Assembly (NCBI GenBank): GCA_036426205.1
Contig: CM071569.1
Span: 7,411,704-7,475,703 of the forward strand
From: Ascaphus truei
Lineage: Eukaryota; Chordata; Amphibia; Anura; Ascaphidae
Reading direction: 5' to 3'
Length of the DNA stretch: 64,000 nucleotides
Positions within the stretch are counted from its first letter, which is position 1, and every line of letters begins with the position of its first letter. Positions 32,510-42,707 of the stretch are shown piece after piece. The position numbers and the translations under genes were made by a program. The notes under the pieces were generated by a model. The model was not told the origin of the DNA. It did not search any database and saw only the letters and a program-made list of their open reading frames with translations.

Positions 32510-32973
32510 AGCAGCAGTCCAAGCTACCATTTTTTCCCCTTTAATATGTGTATCAATACAATCCACACAATGATAAGTAATTAGCTAAGTTGCCGATCGA
32601 TCCGTTCTCCTGTGACCGTTCGGCAAAGATTCGGCTCGGGGGTTCACTAAATGGCAGTCAGTGCAGCAGAAGGGGACCAAAGATGCAAAGTTCTGTGGGG
32701 AAGATCATGTGACCAGGCAGTCACTAGATACAATTGGTGCACTGCTAGAGAGAATGCAGGGCTCAAAAAGGGGTGTGCCAGAGCCTGTTTCAGAAGAGGA
32801 AAGGGATGTGACTATGTAAATGGTTGCTATAGAAACAAAAAAGCTTGTTACATTATAATACATTAAAAATGTCATTCTGAGGTATTTAAAATAAAAATGC
32901 TGCAAGTATTTTCTCACAGTACAGAACTGATTTATGAAAAACACTCATGTAGGATACTGCTTGGTCTGTAGCT
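32510..32973. mobile_element. MITE with TTAA flanks
   Basis: TTAA lies at both 32506-32509 and 32974-32977. The ends AGCAGCAGTCCAAGC and, in reverse, AGCTACAGACCAAGC form inverted repeats. TTAA duplication suggests the piggyBac or Kolobok superfamilies. Short frames inside have no protein similarity. Confidence 0.65.
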
Positions 32974-32979
32974 TTAAGT

Positions 32980-33424
32980 GGGTAACTGCTGTTATATTTG
33001 CTCTAGTCATTTGTCTTCAGGATTACAGACTTGCACACAAGGACAGTGGGGACACGCGCGATTAGGAGCCGCTCTGCTCTGACAGCGCAGGGGTTGATGA
33101 CGCGCATTTGGCTGTCACCGCGGAGGATCGGGCTGCAGCAGTGGTCATAGGGACTTTAAATTAAGTTTATTAAACGCAAGGACAAATCTTGTTTTTATAC
33201 AATGCTTATGGCTCTATGATATAAAACACAATGGGAGAAAGACTTTCTAAAATGCGCTTTACAGAGAAACGATAACTGCGTGTCTATAAATAAAACGTAG
33301 CTGTTATTCATTACACTGTGATAGTGCCAATCAGGGCACTATCGCATGGAAACTAACATTGATTGCAATGGGAGTGTCCGTGTGATAGTGGCCCTATCGC
33401 AGTTTAAGGAAGAGCCCACTATAC
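32980..33424. other. Non-coding sequence, nothing recognised
   Basis: Contains GC-rich words near 33050-33130 and a repeated GTGATAGTG phrase near 33317 and 33382. No gene supported. Confidence 0.4.
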
Positions 33425-33426
33425 CA

Positions 33427-33592
33427 GGGGTGGCCGACTCCAGTCCTCAAGGGCCAACAAGGGTCAGGTTTTAAGGATATCCCTGCTTCAGCACAGGTCT
33501 TCGACTGAGCCACTGATTGAGCCACCTGTGCGGACGCAGGGATATCCTGAAAACCTGACAGCTTGGTGGCCCGAGTGGCCAGTCCTCACTAT
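33427..33592. mobile_element. Foldback hAT-like repeat, copy 5
   Basis: The left arm is CAGGGGTGGCCGACTCCAG, then CCTCAAGGGCC, then GGATATCCCTGCTTCAGCAC. The right arm is inverted, with CAGGGATATCCTGAAAACC and a rearranged outer end. Non-coding. Confidence 0.8.
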
Positions 33593-34352
33593 AACCTCTT
33601 TACTGCATAGTACAGGGAATATACAGTATGTGCTGCCATGCTTCCTCTGCCCTGTCCTTGTTCCTCCTGTCTGGATCTCCAGTCCCCCCAGGCAGAAGAA
33701 CACAATGGGAAGAGGGCCACATGCCTGGAACATTTTGCTGCAGCGGGAGATAGGACAGATCAGGACAAACTCTTGCTACATGTCAGGCCTTTGCAAATCC
33801 TATCCATGTGGGCTCATGTAATATTAATGGGGAATTCCCCTGTTTATTGAATCCGCCGCCCCTCCTTCTAATTTCCTCACCTAACTGGCCATTTCAATAC
33901 ATTTGAATAGATTACATTCAATAGCATAACAAGGGCGCAAACCAATGCCACAGGTGTTTAGGTGAGCTTGGGGTTTCATAAATGGGGTGGCACATTTACC
34001 ACAATGATCTCCTGATAGGCACAAATAAATCATAGCTTACGTGTGTTAGTAAATGTGATTCAGTGGCCGGCAGAATCTCCTCGGGATTATCGGTGGGGAC
34101 ACCATGAGCTGGAATCTTTCCCTGTATCCCGCTGCTCAGCACAGGCAGGGAAACCCCAAGTGCTTCCCATTCACTTTCCTTCCTATTTGTCTTAGCTGTT
34201 TCTTGCCATCTCCTTTTTCACGTGTTTCTGCATCCCTTTCTAATTTACTGGGTTGCTTAGAATATGTTAACTATGCATGACCTTCTATTAAACTGTGTGG
34301 AGATGCATATTGTGCTGTATTTCTGTGCATTACCTGCTTCTCTTTATATTGC
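33593..34352. other. Non-coding sequence, nothing recognised
   Basis: No protein similarity or repeat structure is clear. Confidence 0.45.
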
Positions 34353-34357
34353 ATATG

Positions 34358-35077
34358 TGTAACGCTTGTGCTCACCACGAAGGGGGGGGGGGGCCGGTAC
34401 TGACGTGGGAAGAGTATAAACGCCACCCACAGCAATGAGAGCACGTCTGGAGAGTGGATGGTCAAGGTAGCCGGGTCGGGGTTGGAGATATAAGGAGAGT
34501 CTTGATACTTGCCGAGGTCGAGGGTAGGAGACAGTAGACTAGTTGATGTCCGGGTGCCGTGGTCAGAGAGATGCAGAAGGTCAGAGGTAAGCCGGGGTCA
34601 GTAGTCCAGAGAAGCGGAGTCCAAGGGTCAAGCCGGGTCGGTACACTGGAAGTCAAACTGTAAATAAGATAAGGCAAAGCTGGGAACGGGAATGTGGGAA
34701 CAGCAAGGCTACAAAGAACTATACTCAGCCAAAGTGCCAGTGGCAAAGCTGAGCATATATATGGGAAGAGATCCAATCAGACAGGGGGGAGGAGCGGAGG
34801 TGTGGCCTCAGCGGAGGTAGGGATAGGTGGAGCGGTGCAGGAGACAGGTGGGAGTGATAGGTGTTCAGTGGATGTTGACACGCAGCTAGGGAGAGGTGTA
34901 CACGCGTCACGTGTGCACGCCGTGCGGCACCATGACGTCAATGGGAGACGGGGCCAGTCCCCGAGATGTCATGAGTACCTCTCCGTGCACGCGCGCGTGA
35001 TGATGTCCGCGGAGCTTCTTGAGGTTGCAGGTAAGGAGGGAGCGCACCGCGGGGGACCCGTTCCCCGATTCCTTACA
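34358..35077. mobile_element. Solo LTR-like element with 5-bp duplication
   Basis: The 720-bp element starts TGTAACGCTTG and ends GATTCCTTACA, so it has TG...CA ends with a TGTAA/TTACA inverted repeat. ATATG is present exactly on both sides (34353-34357 and 35078-35082). This is the signature of a solo LTR, although a DNA element with 5-bp duplication is possible. TATA-like sites occur on both strands (GAGTATAAACG; GCATATATATGG), so orientation is unclear. It contains a 12-base run of G (34382-34393). No coding region. Confidence 0.65.
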
Positions 35078-35142
35078 ATATGGGGTTAAATGTGTCCATG
35101 TATAAATGTGTTCATGTATGTCAGTGGCAGGTAGCCTGATAA

Positions 35143-35372
35143 GGGATAAGGAGTGGCTCAGTGAGTAAAGACAGGGGAACCTGGTTCAATTCCTGGTGTC
35201 GGCTCCTTGTGACCTTGGGCAAGTCACTTTATCTCCCTGTGCCTCAGGCACCAAAAACATAGATTGTAAGCTCCATGGGGCAGGGACCTGCGCCTGCAAA
35301 ATGTCTCTGTAAAGTGCTACGTAAAACTAGCAGCGCTATACAAGAACATGCTATTATTATTATTATTAAGAT
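35143..35372 (+). repeat. tRNA-derived SINE with MIR-type core, copy 1
   Basis: A pol III A-box-like GTGGCTCAGTGAGTAA precedes a B-box-like GGTTCAATTCC (35183-35193). It is followed by the conserved CTTGTGACCTTGGGCAAGTC core of MIR/CORE-SINEs, and by a tail with GTGCTACGTAAAACTAGC and ATT repeats. The head has a short deletion relative to the copy at 48885. Confidence 0.85.
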
Positions 35373-35664
35373 AAGTCACTAGGGTGTCCTCAGGGGCCAC
35401 TATGGCTTTTTTATGACTTTTACCAAAATGAAAGCAGAGCTGTAAAGGGTGAATAAGAGGGTAATCATGTTCAGGACATAACTAGGATTGGGGCCTCTAT
35501 GCGGTGAAATTGTTCTCTTACCATCAACCAATGAGCATCTATTCACTTGAATATACAGTACTGTAAGTTAATATTGCACTAATACCTGTGCATTGAGTTG
35601 TATTGAACAGGGACCTAAGAGTAGAATATCTTATTCTATTCACACATTGCTTTTATGATTCTAT
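35373..35664. other. Short non-coding stretch, nothing recognised
   Basis: No repeat or gene identified between the SINE and an L2 tail. Confidence 0.4.
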
Positions 35665-35960
35665 AGTGTATGTATGTATGTATATCTTTATTTATCTAGC
35701 GCCATTAATGTACATAGCGCTTCACAGCAGTAATACACGTGACAATCATATAGAAAACAAATAATACAAATAACACATAATGGGGAGAAGTGTTTCAGAC
35801 AGAAAAGTGACATTTAGGAAGAGGTGTCCCTGCCCCGAAGAGCTTACAATCTAATTGGTAGGAAGGAAGAACTTGCAGAGACAGTAGGAGGGCGTTCTGG
35901 TAAGTGCGTCTGCAGGGGGTCAAGGTCGATGTACGAGGTGTAAAGTATCAGCCACAGAGT
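35665..35960 (-). repeat. L2-type LINE 3' end, copy 1
   Basis: On the minus strand this reads toward a 3' tail of ATAC-type repeats: AGATTGTAAGCTCTTCGGGG, then GCGCTATGTACATTAATGGC, then AAATAAAGATATACATAC. The same 3' end is attached to L2 reverse transcriptase sequence at 59290-60265, which supports the assignment. Only the non-coding end remains. Confidence 0.75.
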
Positions 35961-36430
35961 ACTCGTGATTCGTTAAGGAGGTGGGTTCATCTAGCAGTGG
36001 CGGAGTTTGGGTTCTCTTGGCCATAATGATACAAAGTTGTGACGCTGGAGTTACAGTAGATGGCTGTGAGAAAGCGCGTCGGGGGATGTTTTGGTTCTGC
36101 ACCATGCGTCTCTTTGGTCATCAAATTACGCAATGTTTGTTTATATTTTTCTTAGGAGAAAGATAGAGGTTATTTCGAGCTTGCAGTCCTACTAATCGCA
36201 GTACCGGCACAAATTAGTAGTGGTGCCCCATATACTATCGGGTCTGATCCCTGTGGTAGATCCCGTTTTGTGAGAGGATTCAATAGTAGGAAGGTAGCGG
36301 GAATTACAGAAAAAGCTTCTTTATTGGACGTACATATTCTTCCCCACACTGTATGTTTGGACATCTTTCCATTGGATACGTTGTGACCCACAGTATAACG
36401 GTATCTCTAACTCATCAGGATGGACACATC
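35961..36430. other. Non-coding sequence, nothing recognised
   Basis: No gene or repeat supported. Confidence 0.4.
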
Positions 36431-36433
36431 TGG

Positions 36434-36528
36434 AGCTAGGTAGTGGGTAGTGAATAGTGCGTAGTGAATAGTGCGTAGTGAATAGTGCGTAGTGAATAGT
36501 GCGTAGTGAATAGTGCGTAGTGCTGTGC
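36434..36528. repeat. 14-bp tandem repeat
   Basis: GTAGTGAATAGTGC repeats about six times. It sits just upstream of a TA microsatellite and CR1 tails. Confidence 0.9.
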
Positions 36529-36576
36529 TCACTTGGAGGCTCCCAGTACTTGCCACTGCTATATATATATATACTA

Positions 36577-36955
36577 TAGAATACTGGGTTTGATGGGCCA
36601 ATAGGTCTGATCTAGTATTGGCAGTTACATAGTTACATACTACATAGCTTAATAATATAGTTATATAGTTACGTACTACATAGTTATATAGTTACATACT
36701 ACATAGTTATATAGTTACATACCACAGTTACAAAGTTACATAGTTATATAGATACATAATACATAGTTCTATAGTTACATAGTTACATACTACATAGTTA
36801 CATAGTTATATAGTTAGATACTACATAGTTACATAGACACATACAACATAGTTCTATAGTTACATAGTTATATAGTAACCTACAACATAGTTACATACAG
36901 TAGTAGACGAGGTTGAAAAAAGACGTACGTCCATGAAGTTCAACCTAAGTTCTTA
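36577..36955. repeat. Two CR1 3' ends tail to tail across an octamer array
   Basis: On the plus strand ACTGGGTTTGATGGGCC and GGTCTGATCTAGTATTGGC form the end of one CR1-type copy, followed by TACATAGT-type octamers from about 36623. On the minus strand, TTAGGTTGAACTTCATGGAC and TTTTTTCAACCTCGTC (36955-36905) form the 3' end of a second copy whose tail runs into the same array. About 280 bp of degenerate octamer repeat lies between. Confidence 0.7.
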
Positions 36956-36959
36956 TGTT

Positions 36960-38005
36960 ATAGCTCCCAAAATGAACTGGGATGATTCAGTCATTGGGAA
37001 CATCTCACAGCATTGGTGCACTGTGTGCCTCTGCTCTGCACGCCTTAGTAAACAATTTGCAGAGTTGTTCTATAGAGACGTACTGTACTTCCGGAAAATA
37101 TTACGAGATTATTCAAATTCAAAGCATTTTCCTCTCTTTTGCAATAAATCTGCTAATCTTCAGCTGGTGCACAGATAAAAAAATAAATCTGTGCAATGTT
37201 TAAAACACTGTAAATGTGTAACAGGCGAGCAGATCAGAAGTGACACGTTCAGCTCGCTGCAAAATGTGCACAGACTGGAGCACATTTCCAGTTGGCTTCA
37301 GATAGCTTTTCCAATAATTAGTAGAGATAAAACGTTCACACAAAATCATGCAATTGGATAAAATGGCAACATTTGCAAAGCAAATAATGCTAATCACTGG
37401 ATAAAGATAGTTGAAAAGTTTCCATAAACAGGACATTTTCTTGGAGTTCTGTCTCTTTTTTTTTTTTTAGATGCTTTAGGAGTAAATTTGCAGGAGTGTC
37501 TGCCAATTTCACGAAAGGAATAGGAACAATGTGTGCAAGTTTGCTGCAGTCCTTACAGTGCAATGGCAGGGAAGGAGTTAACCATACACTACAGTGATCC
37601 CTCAGACAGAAAATCACAGAACAGATGAGAAAAGAGAGAGAGTAACAGCGGTGGATGCTGCATCTTCCCCCTCCGCCTGAAGGAGCTCAGGATCCTTGTT
37701 ATCATACAGTGGATGTGTTCTGACAGCCCGCTGACAGGTACAGTAGCTGTGATCAGAACTACTGTAGCTTGGAAAAGGTTAGGAGTCTTTGACAAACAGC
37801 ACAACTCTGGTTACCTGTCAGTGAAGGATCTGTCACCTTTCAGCTGACAGTTACAGAGGTAAAGTCCCGTGTAGGCCCCAGCTCAACCAATTTCAGCTCG
37901 GCGGTGTAGGTCAATTATTAACCCTTTTGCTTTTCAATGCGTTGCAGGAACCTCTGGCAAAGGGTTAAACCAAGGTTGCTAACATTTGAGCTGTTAGGTA
38001 TGATA
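36960..38005. other. Mostly unrecognised non-coding sequence
   Basis: No gene or transposon ends are seen. Short frames have no protein similarity. Confidence 0.45.
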
Positions 38006-38009
38006 ACCT

Positions 38010-39110
38010 TGCAGGTATGCATGTATGTATGTACAGTATATCTTTATATAGCTCCATCCATGTACGTAGCGCTTCACAGTAGTAATACACGTGACATAAT
38101 AATATAACACATAATGGAAATAAGCGCTTCAGGCATAAAAGTAACAAAAGGAGTCCCTGCCCCGAAGAGCTTACAATCTAATTTGTAAGTAGGGAGAACA
38201 TACAGGGACAGTAGGAAGGTGTTATGGTAAGTGTGTCTTCATGGGGCAGAAGAGTGTACAGTATAGCTTTTTGTGTGTAATATAGGATTTGATAGGAAGT
38301 CAGGAGAGGGATTTCAGCAGGGGAGGCGCTGAGACAGATTTAGGAAAGAGTAAAGTAATTCTAGCAGCAGCATTTAGGATAGAGACAGGTGAGAGGCAGG
38401 AAGGCCGGACAGCAGGAGGTTACAATAGTTGAGACGAGAGAGGATGAGAACCTGCATTAGAGTTTTGTTAGTAGTGTGACCGAGGAAAATGGTGTATCTT
38501 TGCAATGTTACGGAGGAAAAAACGGCCGGTTCTAGCTACATTGTGAATGTGAGAGGAGTCAAATGTGACCCCTACGCAGTGTGCTTGTGATACTGGGTAG
38601 GTGTACGATAGTGACCCCTAGGCAGCATGTATGATAGTGAGCCCTAGGCAGCATGCTTGTGATACTGGGTGTACGATAGTGACCCATAGGCAGCATGTAT
38701 GATAGTGACCCCTAGGCAGTGTGCTTGTGATACTGGGTGTACGATAGTGACCCCTAGGCAGCGTGTATGATAGTGACCCCTAGTCAGCGTGCTTGTGATA
38801 CTGGATGTACGATAGTGACCCCTAGGCAGCGTGTATGATAGTGACCCCTAGGCAGCGTGTATGATAGTGACCCCTAGGCAGCGTACTTGTGATACTGGGT
38901 AGGTGTACGATAGTGACCCCTAGGCAGCGTGTATTATAGTGACCCCTAGTCAGCGAGCTTGTGATACTGGGTGTACGATAGTGCTTCCAGCAGTAATGTA
39001 GAAGGGGGCAGTAGAACCAGACTTTGGAGGAAGTATGAGTAGCTCCGTCTTTGACATGTTAAGTTTGAGTCGGCGGAGGGCCATGTAGGATGATGTGACG
39101 GGTATTGCTG
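38010..39110 (-). pseudogene. L2-type LINE: reverse transcriptase remnant and 3' end, copy 2
   Basis: Read on the minus strand, 39110-38990 gives MALRRLKLNMSKTELLI followed by a PPK-like block, as found after the palm of L2 reverse transcriptases. The frame then meets a tandem array (38980-38565) and continues into the thumb region and the untranslated 3' end with AGATTGTAAGCTCTTCGGGG and a tail near 38010. Only the C-terminal part of the protein is represented and it is heavily broken. Compare copy 3 at 59290-60265. Confidence 0.75.
38565..38980. repeat. Higher-order tandem array inside L2 coding sequence
   Basis: Two related subunits alternate. A is 42 bp (GTGACCCCTAGGCAGCGTGC plus TTGTGATACTGGGTGTACGATA, 46 bp in two copies). 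B is 26 bp (GTGACCCCTAGGCAGCGTG plus TATGATA). The order is A B A B A B A B B A B A and the lengths add up exactly to 416 bp. The seed GTGACCCCTAGGCAGCGTGC also occurs once in the L2 at 60227-60246, so the array grew from L2 sequence. Confidence 0.9.
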
Positions 39111-39635
39111 TGCGGCTGCAGGCTGTGCCCTCCCTGCTTGCTTTCTCTGCTTCTTTTCTGCTGAAATATTATCTGCCTGACACAATCATGGGAAACTGCT
39201 CAGATAAAAACAATGTCATCTTTGTGTGATTCCATCAGTTCTTACCACAGATTGATTATGACTGAGTGCATAACCCAGGCACCTCACCTGTATGTACTGT
39301 AGGTATTGGACGGTCATTTTAATATTATTTAAGCCATTCTGTTATCGCTGTACCATTGTCATGCTGGCAAGGGTTGAAGTAGCTTAAAAATAGTGGTACT
39401 GTGTGGAGATGTGAAAAGCAAAATCTGCCCTTTTTCAGGAGTGAGAGACTTATACCTATTATTTGCTTAGGGTATGCAAATAATCAGATCTGCGAAGACC
39501 CGGGCGGATGAGAAATAGCGATTGGTAGAGTAGGGGGACAACACATTTTTTAGAAAAATAAAAGAAGGAATAGTAAGACTAAAGACAGGAGGTCCTGTTG
39601 AGGGTGACAAAGGTATAGCAGGCCCATTCTTTTCA
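39111..39635. other. Non-coding sequence, perhaps degraded CR1 at the right
   Basis: No certain similarity. From about 39540 the plus strand may already be CR1, but I cannot support it firmly. Confidence 0.35.
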
Positions 39636-39639
39636 CTCA

Positions 39640-40730
39640 TTCTTCCCACGTGAAGGTGAAGACGAGGGACCACAGTAACAGAAATATAAATGGCACGGAG
39701 TTGGACACAAGTACATTTACAGAGGGGAGAGTCCTACTGGGACTTTCAGAACTGAAAGTGGACAAGTCAGTGGGGCCAGATGGGATACATCAGAGGGTAT
39801 TAAAAGAGATTAGGGGTGTGCTAGCAACAGCATTAACATAACTATTTAGCCAGTCACTATTAACGGGTGTAGTTCCAGATGACTGGAGTAGAGCAAGCAT
39901 AGTCCCACTTCCCAAAAGTGGGAGTAGGGAACAGGCCGGTAACTACAGGCCAGTGAGCCTGACGTCGGTAGTGGGGAAATTAATGAAAACGTTGCTGAAA
40001 GAAGTGTTGAGTATCTAAAGTCCAACAACCTAGAAGCTCCCAGGCAGCACTGATTTACTAGGGGGATGTAATATCTTCTCCATGGGCCCCCAGAATCTGG
40101 ACTTGTAAACATACAATGCAGCGTGTGGATTACTGGCGACGAAGGGGTTCATTTTCAACTCTTGAGAGAGCTAATGGCCAGCTGCCCCTGAGTGACCAAG
40201 AATGAGCAATATTCAGAGTCTGGGACAACAGCAAACATGTAAGAATAGCTGAGTCACAAATCACTTTTAACCTACATTATATGGAAAAGGACACTGAGCC
40301 ACTAACCAGCAAGCCATCTCAAGCCAAGCTGCTGTAACACGACTGATCCCTGCAGCCCAAGTAATACAAAACAAAGCAAAGAAAGAAACTGGAGTTGTTA
40401 TTTCAGGGGAGATCATGTCAGACAAATCTAATTTATTTTTGTTGACTGGGTGACTAAGGTAATAGATCAGGTGTAGCAGGAGATGTAGCTTACCTAGATT
40501 TTAGCCAAGCATTTGACACTGTCCAACATAGAAGACTGATAAACAAGTTCAAGGCTCGGGATTGGACTCGAGGGTGTTTCGAATGGACGAGGCATTGGTG
40601 GAAGGATAGGCGGCGTAGGGTTGTGGTGTAGAGTACATTCAGGGGAGAAGGTAATCAGTGGGGCACCTCAGGGATCTGTACGGGGACCGGTGCTCTGTAA
40701 TATTTTTATTAGCAACATTACAAATAGTGC
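39640..40730 (+). pseudogene. CR1 LINE reverse transcriptase, interrupted
   Basis: A plus-strand CR1 fragment. From 39720 it reads LSELKVDKSVGPDGIHQRVL, then PDDWSRASIVPLPKSGS, GNYRPVSLTSVVGKL and SNNLEAPRQH-like sequence. A 339-bp insert (40067-40405) follows. It resumes with RSCQTNLI, AYLDFSQAFDTVQHRRLI, WWKDRRRRVV and GAPQGSVRGP, ending near 40730. Stops and frameshifts break it, and both the endonuclease and the 3' end are missing. It is independent of the minus-strand CR1 at 1.9-6.6 kb. Confidence 0.85.
40067..40405. mobile_element. Probable solo LTR inside CR1
   Basis: The insert begins TGTAATATCTTC and ends TTGTTATTTCA, giving TG...CA ends. It is flanked by GGGGA on both sides (40062-40066 and 40406-40410). 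Removing it rejoins the CR1 sequence between GGATTTACTAGGGG-like and GAGATCATGTCAG blocks. A 5-bp duplication with TG...CA ends fits a solo LTR of about 339 bp. It also looks like a GT...AG intron, which I consider coincidental. No coding sequence. Confidence 0.55.
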
Positions 40731-40734
40731 GCGC

Positions 40735-40920
40735 GCCTGCCGCAGAGGCAATTTGTGGACAGGGAGGCGTGGCGGAGGCGTGGCCGTGACATCACGGAGC
40801 TGGTTCGCCCTCAATGGCTCAACCGCTCACGTGACCCATCTGGTCGTGCGCTCTATGGCCGAGGCACGGCCTTTTGTTCGTGCCACGCACGCCGTAGCGC
40901 TAAGTATGGGGGCGGCCTAA
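40735..40920 (-). repeat. GC-rich repeat family C, copy 1
   Basis: On the minus strand it reads TTTAGGCCGCCCCC, GCTACGGCGTGCGTGGCAC, TTGAGCCATTGAGGGCGAAC and GTGATGTCACGGCCACGCC. The same blocks are found on the plus strand at 52545-52870. The end resembles that of the MITE at 27918-28210. It directly follows the CR1 fragment. Confidence 0.6.
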
Positions 40921-40966
40921 AGTAGTGTTTGGGGAGATATATATAGCAAATGGAAATATTACTGTA

Positions 40967-41200
40967 TGCTCGTTTGCATGTCTTGGACAGGTCTGCAACC
41001 CTGCCTTTCACCATCATCACCCAGCACACAGCACTTCCACTGCAGCAAGGGATTCTGGGAAATGACATGCAAATGAGCACACAGTGCCACCTTTTGCTTC
41101 AAAACCATTCAACATGGTTCCCTATAGGCTTAAGCTTGCTGCATGGTCACAGCTTTGAGCACAGCCAGGGTTATGATGCATAGCCAGTAAATCCACCCAC
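40967..41200 (-). repeat. Octamer/SPH-bearing repeat, copy 1
   Basis: On the minus strand TTTGAAGCAAAAGGTG leads to TGTGCTCATTTGCATGTC (octamer ATTTGCAT at 41074-41067). Then comes TTCCCAGAATCCCTTGCTGC, an SPH/ZNF143-like word, and further on GGTTGCAGACCTGTC. The far end has an inverted relative of the octamer (CGTTTGCATGTC). A second copy lies at 41915-42085 in the opposite orientation. Confidence 0.65.
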
Positions 41201-41339
41201 AGACAGCCGTTTCGACCTTAATGGGCATACAGTAATATAAATAAGAAACAATACAAATGTTTTAAACACTAAGTGTAGCTCTGTGGGTCATGTTTTATAG
41301 CATTGACAACGTATGTAGAGTTTTGCAGAACAGTGCTCC

Positions 41340-41478
41340 CTATGGATCTTACAATCTAATCTACTGTAGGTTCCTGGGGATAAAGTGACTTGCCCAAGGA
41401 AAAAAGAAACGCGCAGGCCAAGGAATTCGAAGTAGGGCCCCACTTTCATTATCACGGAGCCACTTCTTCAGCCCATAT
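41340..41478 (-). repeat. MIR-type SINE, reverse copy
   Basis: The plus strand shows TGGATCTTACAATCTAATC, GATAAAGTGACTTGCCCAAG and then GGAATTCGAAGTAGGGCCC, the reverse complement of the SINE core and B-box region seen at 35143 and 48885. The middle has a deletion and the tRNA-like head is worn. Confidence 0.65.
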
Positions 41479-41496
41479 GCTCTCTATGCTCTATAT

Positions 41497-41796
41497 TAGC
41501 TGTGTGCAAACTTTCCCCGCTGCGCTCCCCTGTTGGCTCTCCCCCCCTGCTTGCACCCCCCTCCTTATCTTGTCTTCGGCGTCAAATGACGTCGCGAGGT
41601 CACATGACCCCGCAGTGTCATTTGATGGTGGAGACGCGTCGCCGAACGCAAGGTAAGGGACGTTGCAGAGGACTCACACGATCCCCGGTATTTAATTTAA
41701 ATGCCTTGGAGAAGAGCGCGGGGCCTCTGCAACCGCCGTGCCCCCCCTACCCTGGAAAATCTTTTGCCCCCCCCCCCCCCAGTTTTTGCACCCTTA
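41497..41796. mobile_element. hAT-type MITE with perfect 8-bp duplication
   Basis: The element is exactly 300 bp, with ends TAGCTGTGTGCAAA and TTTGCACCCTTA. CTCTATAT stands directly on both sides (41489-41496 and 41797-41804). The GC-rich body with GCTCCCC and C runs is related to the insert at 3758-4028. Eight-base duplication and short imperfect inverted ends are diagnostic of hAT elements. No transposase. Confidence 0.85.
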
Positions 41797-41914
41797 CTCT
41801 ATATGGCCTGTGCTTCAGGTTATGAAACAGGAAAGGAGAGAGACCTTCCAGTGTTATCAAATGAACGGCAAGTGTGTAAATAAAAAGTAGTGGGATTTTG
41901 CACTTCCAAATGGC

Positions 41915-42085
41915 ATCATATTTCATTCATTGGTTGAAATGTCCATGTTAAAAATGGATTTGAAGCAAAAGGTGACCCTGTGCTCATTTGCATGTTTTCC
42001 CCAGAACCCCTAGCTGGAGTGGAAGACCTGCATGCTAGGAGATTATGGGATAGGCAGGTTGCAGACCTGTCAGAGGCGTGAATGT
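41915..42085 (+). repeat. Octamer/SPH-bearing repeat, copy 2
   Basis: TTTGAAGCAAAAGGTG, TGTGCTCATTTGCATGTT (octamer at 41986-41993), CCCCAGAACCCCTAGCTGG and GGTTGCAGACCTGTC match copy 1 at 40967-41200 in reverse orientation. The SPH-like word is worn here. Confidence 0.65.
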
Positions 42086-42705
42086 GCTCACACGTGATCT
42101 TTTTATTTGTTGTTGAAGTGGAAACACTGCCGAGGTTTGACTGGCCATTCACACAGGAAAGCCCCACACCCCAAATGACCGCTGTGCTGCACCTAAAGGA
42201 CAACGTTGCTGCTCTCGGTTGTATAAATGTTTGGTTGCTGCAGGGAGATCAGATGGAGGACAGGCAGTCACAGGGCTGATAAAAGCTTATGTGGATGGCA
42301 ATCATGCTATCAAGAAACGGTCAATTACTCTGAAGTTCTGGATTGAGCACTTAACCCCTTCACCAAAGCCGTTTCTCCGCTCCGGACAATCATCATAATA
42401 CCTGAGGATGGGTCATTTCTAAAATGTCTTTTCTTAAAGGTCCCATCGAGCACCATGTACCACGATGGTCTTAAAAGTGAGAGTACTTACTGTAGCTGTG
42501 CGGCACCTTCTGCATCATGCAGGCCACAAGCAGCATAACAGGACCTGCACCACACCGTACACAGAACATGCCGCTTTCATTACGGGTTCAGACCCCATGA
42601 AAATACAGCCGCAGTGCTAACGTTTCAGTGACCAGGGCTGCATTGTAAGGCAGTCGCTAGAAGATGCCCAGGGCATTGCATGCAGCTACGACAGCGGGGT
42701 TGTTT
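42086..42705. other. Unclassified, repeat-like non-coding sequence
   Basis: No protein similarity. CACCATGTACCACGATGGTC near 42450 is a short palindrome. Superfamily unknown. Confidence 0.35.
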
Positions 42706-42707
42706 AT

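Noticed and set aside
35143..35372. Functional tRNA gene suggested by A- and B-box-like words
   Set aside because: The sequence does not fold into a full tRNA cloverleaf and continues into a MIR-type core; it is a SINE.
40067..40405. Spliceosomal intron in the CR1 fragment (GT...AG)
   Set aside because: TG...CA ends with GGGGA on both sides fit a solo LTR better, and LINEs do not normally carry introns.
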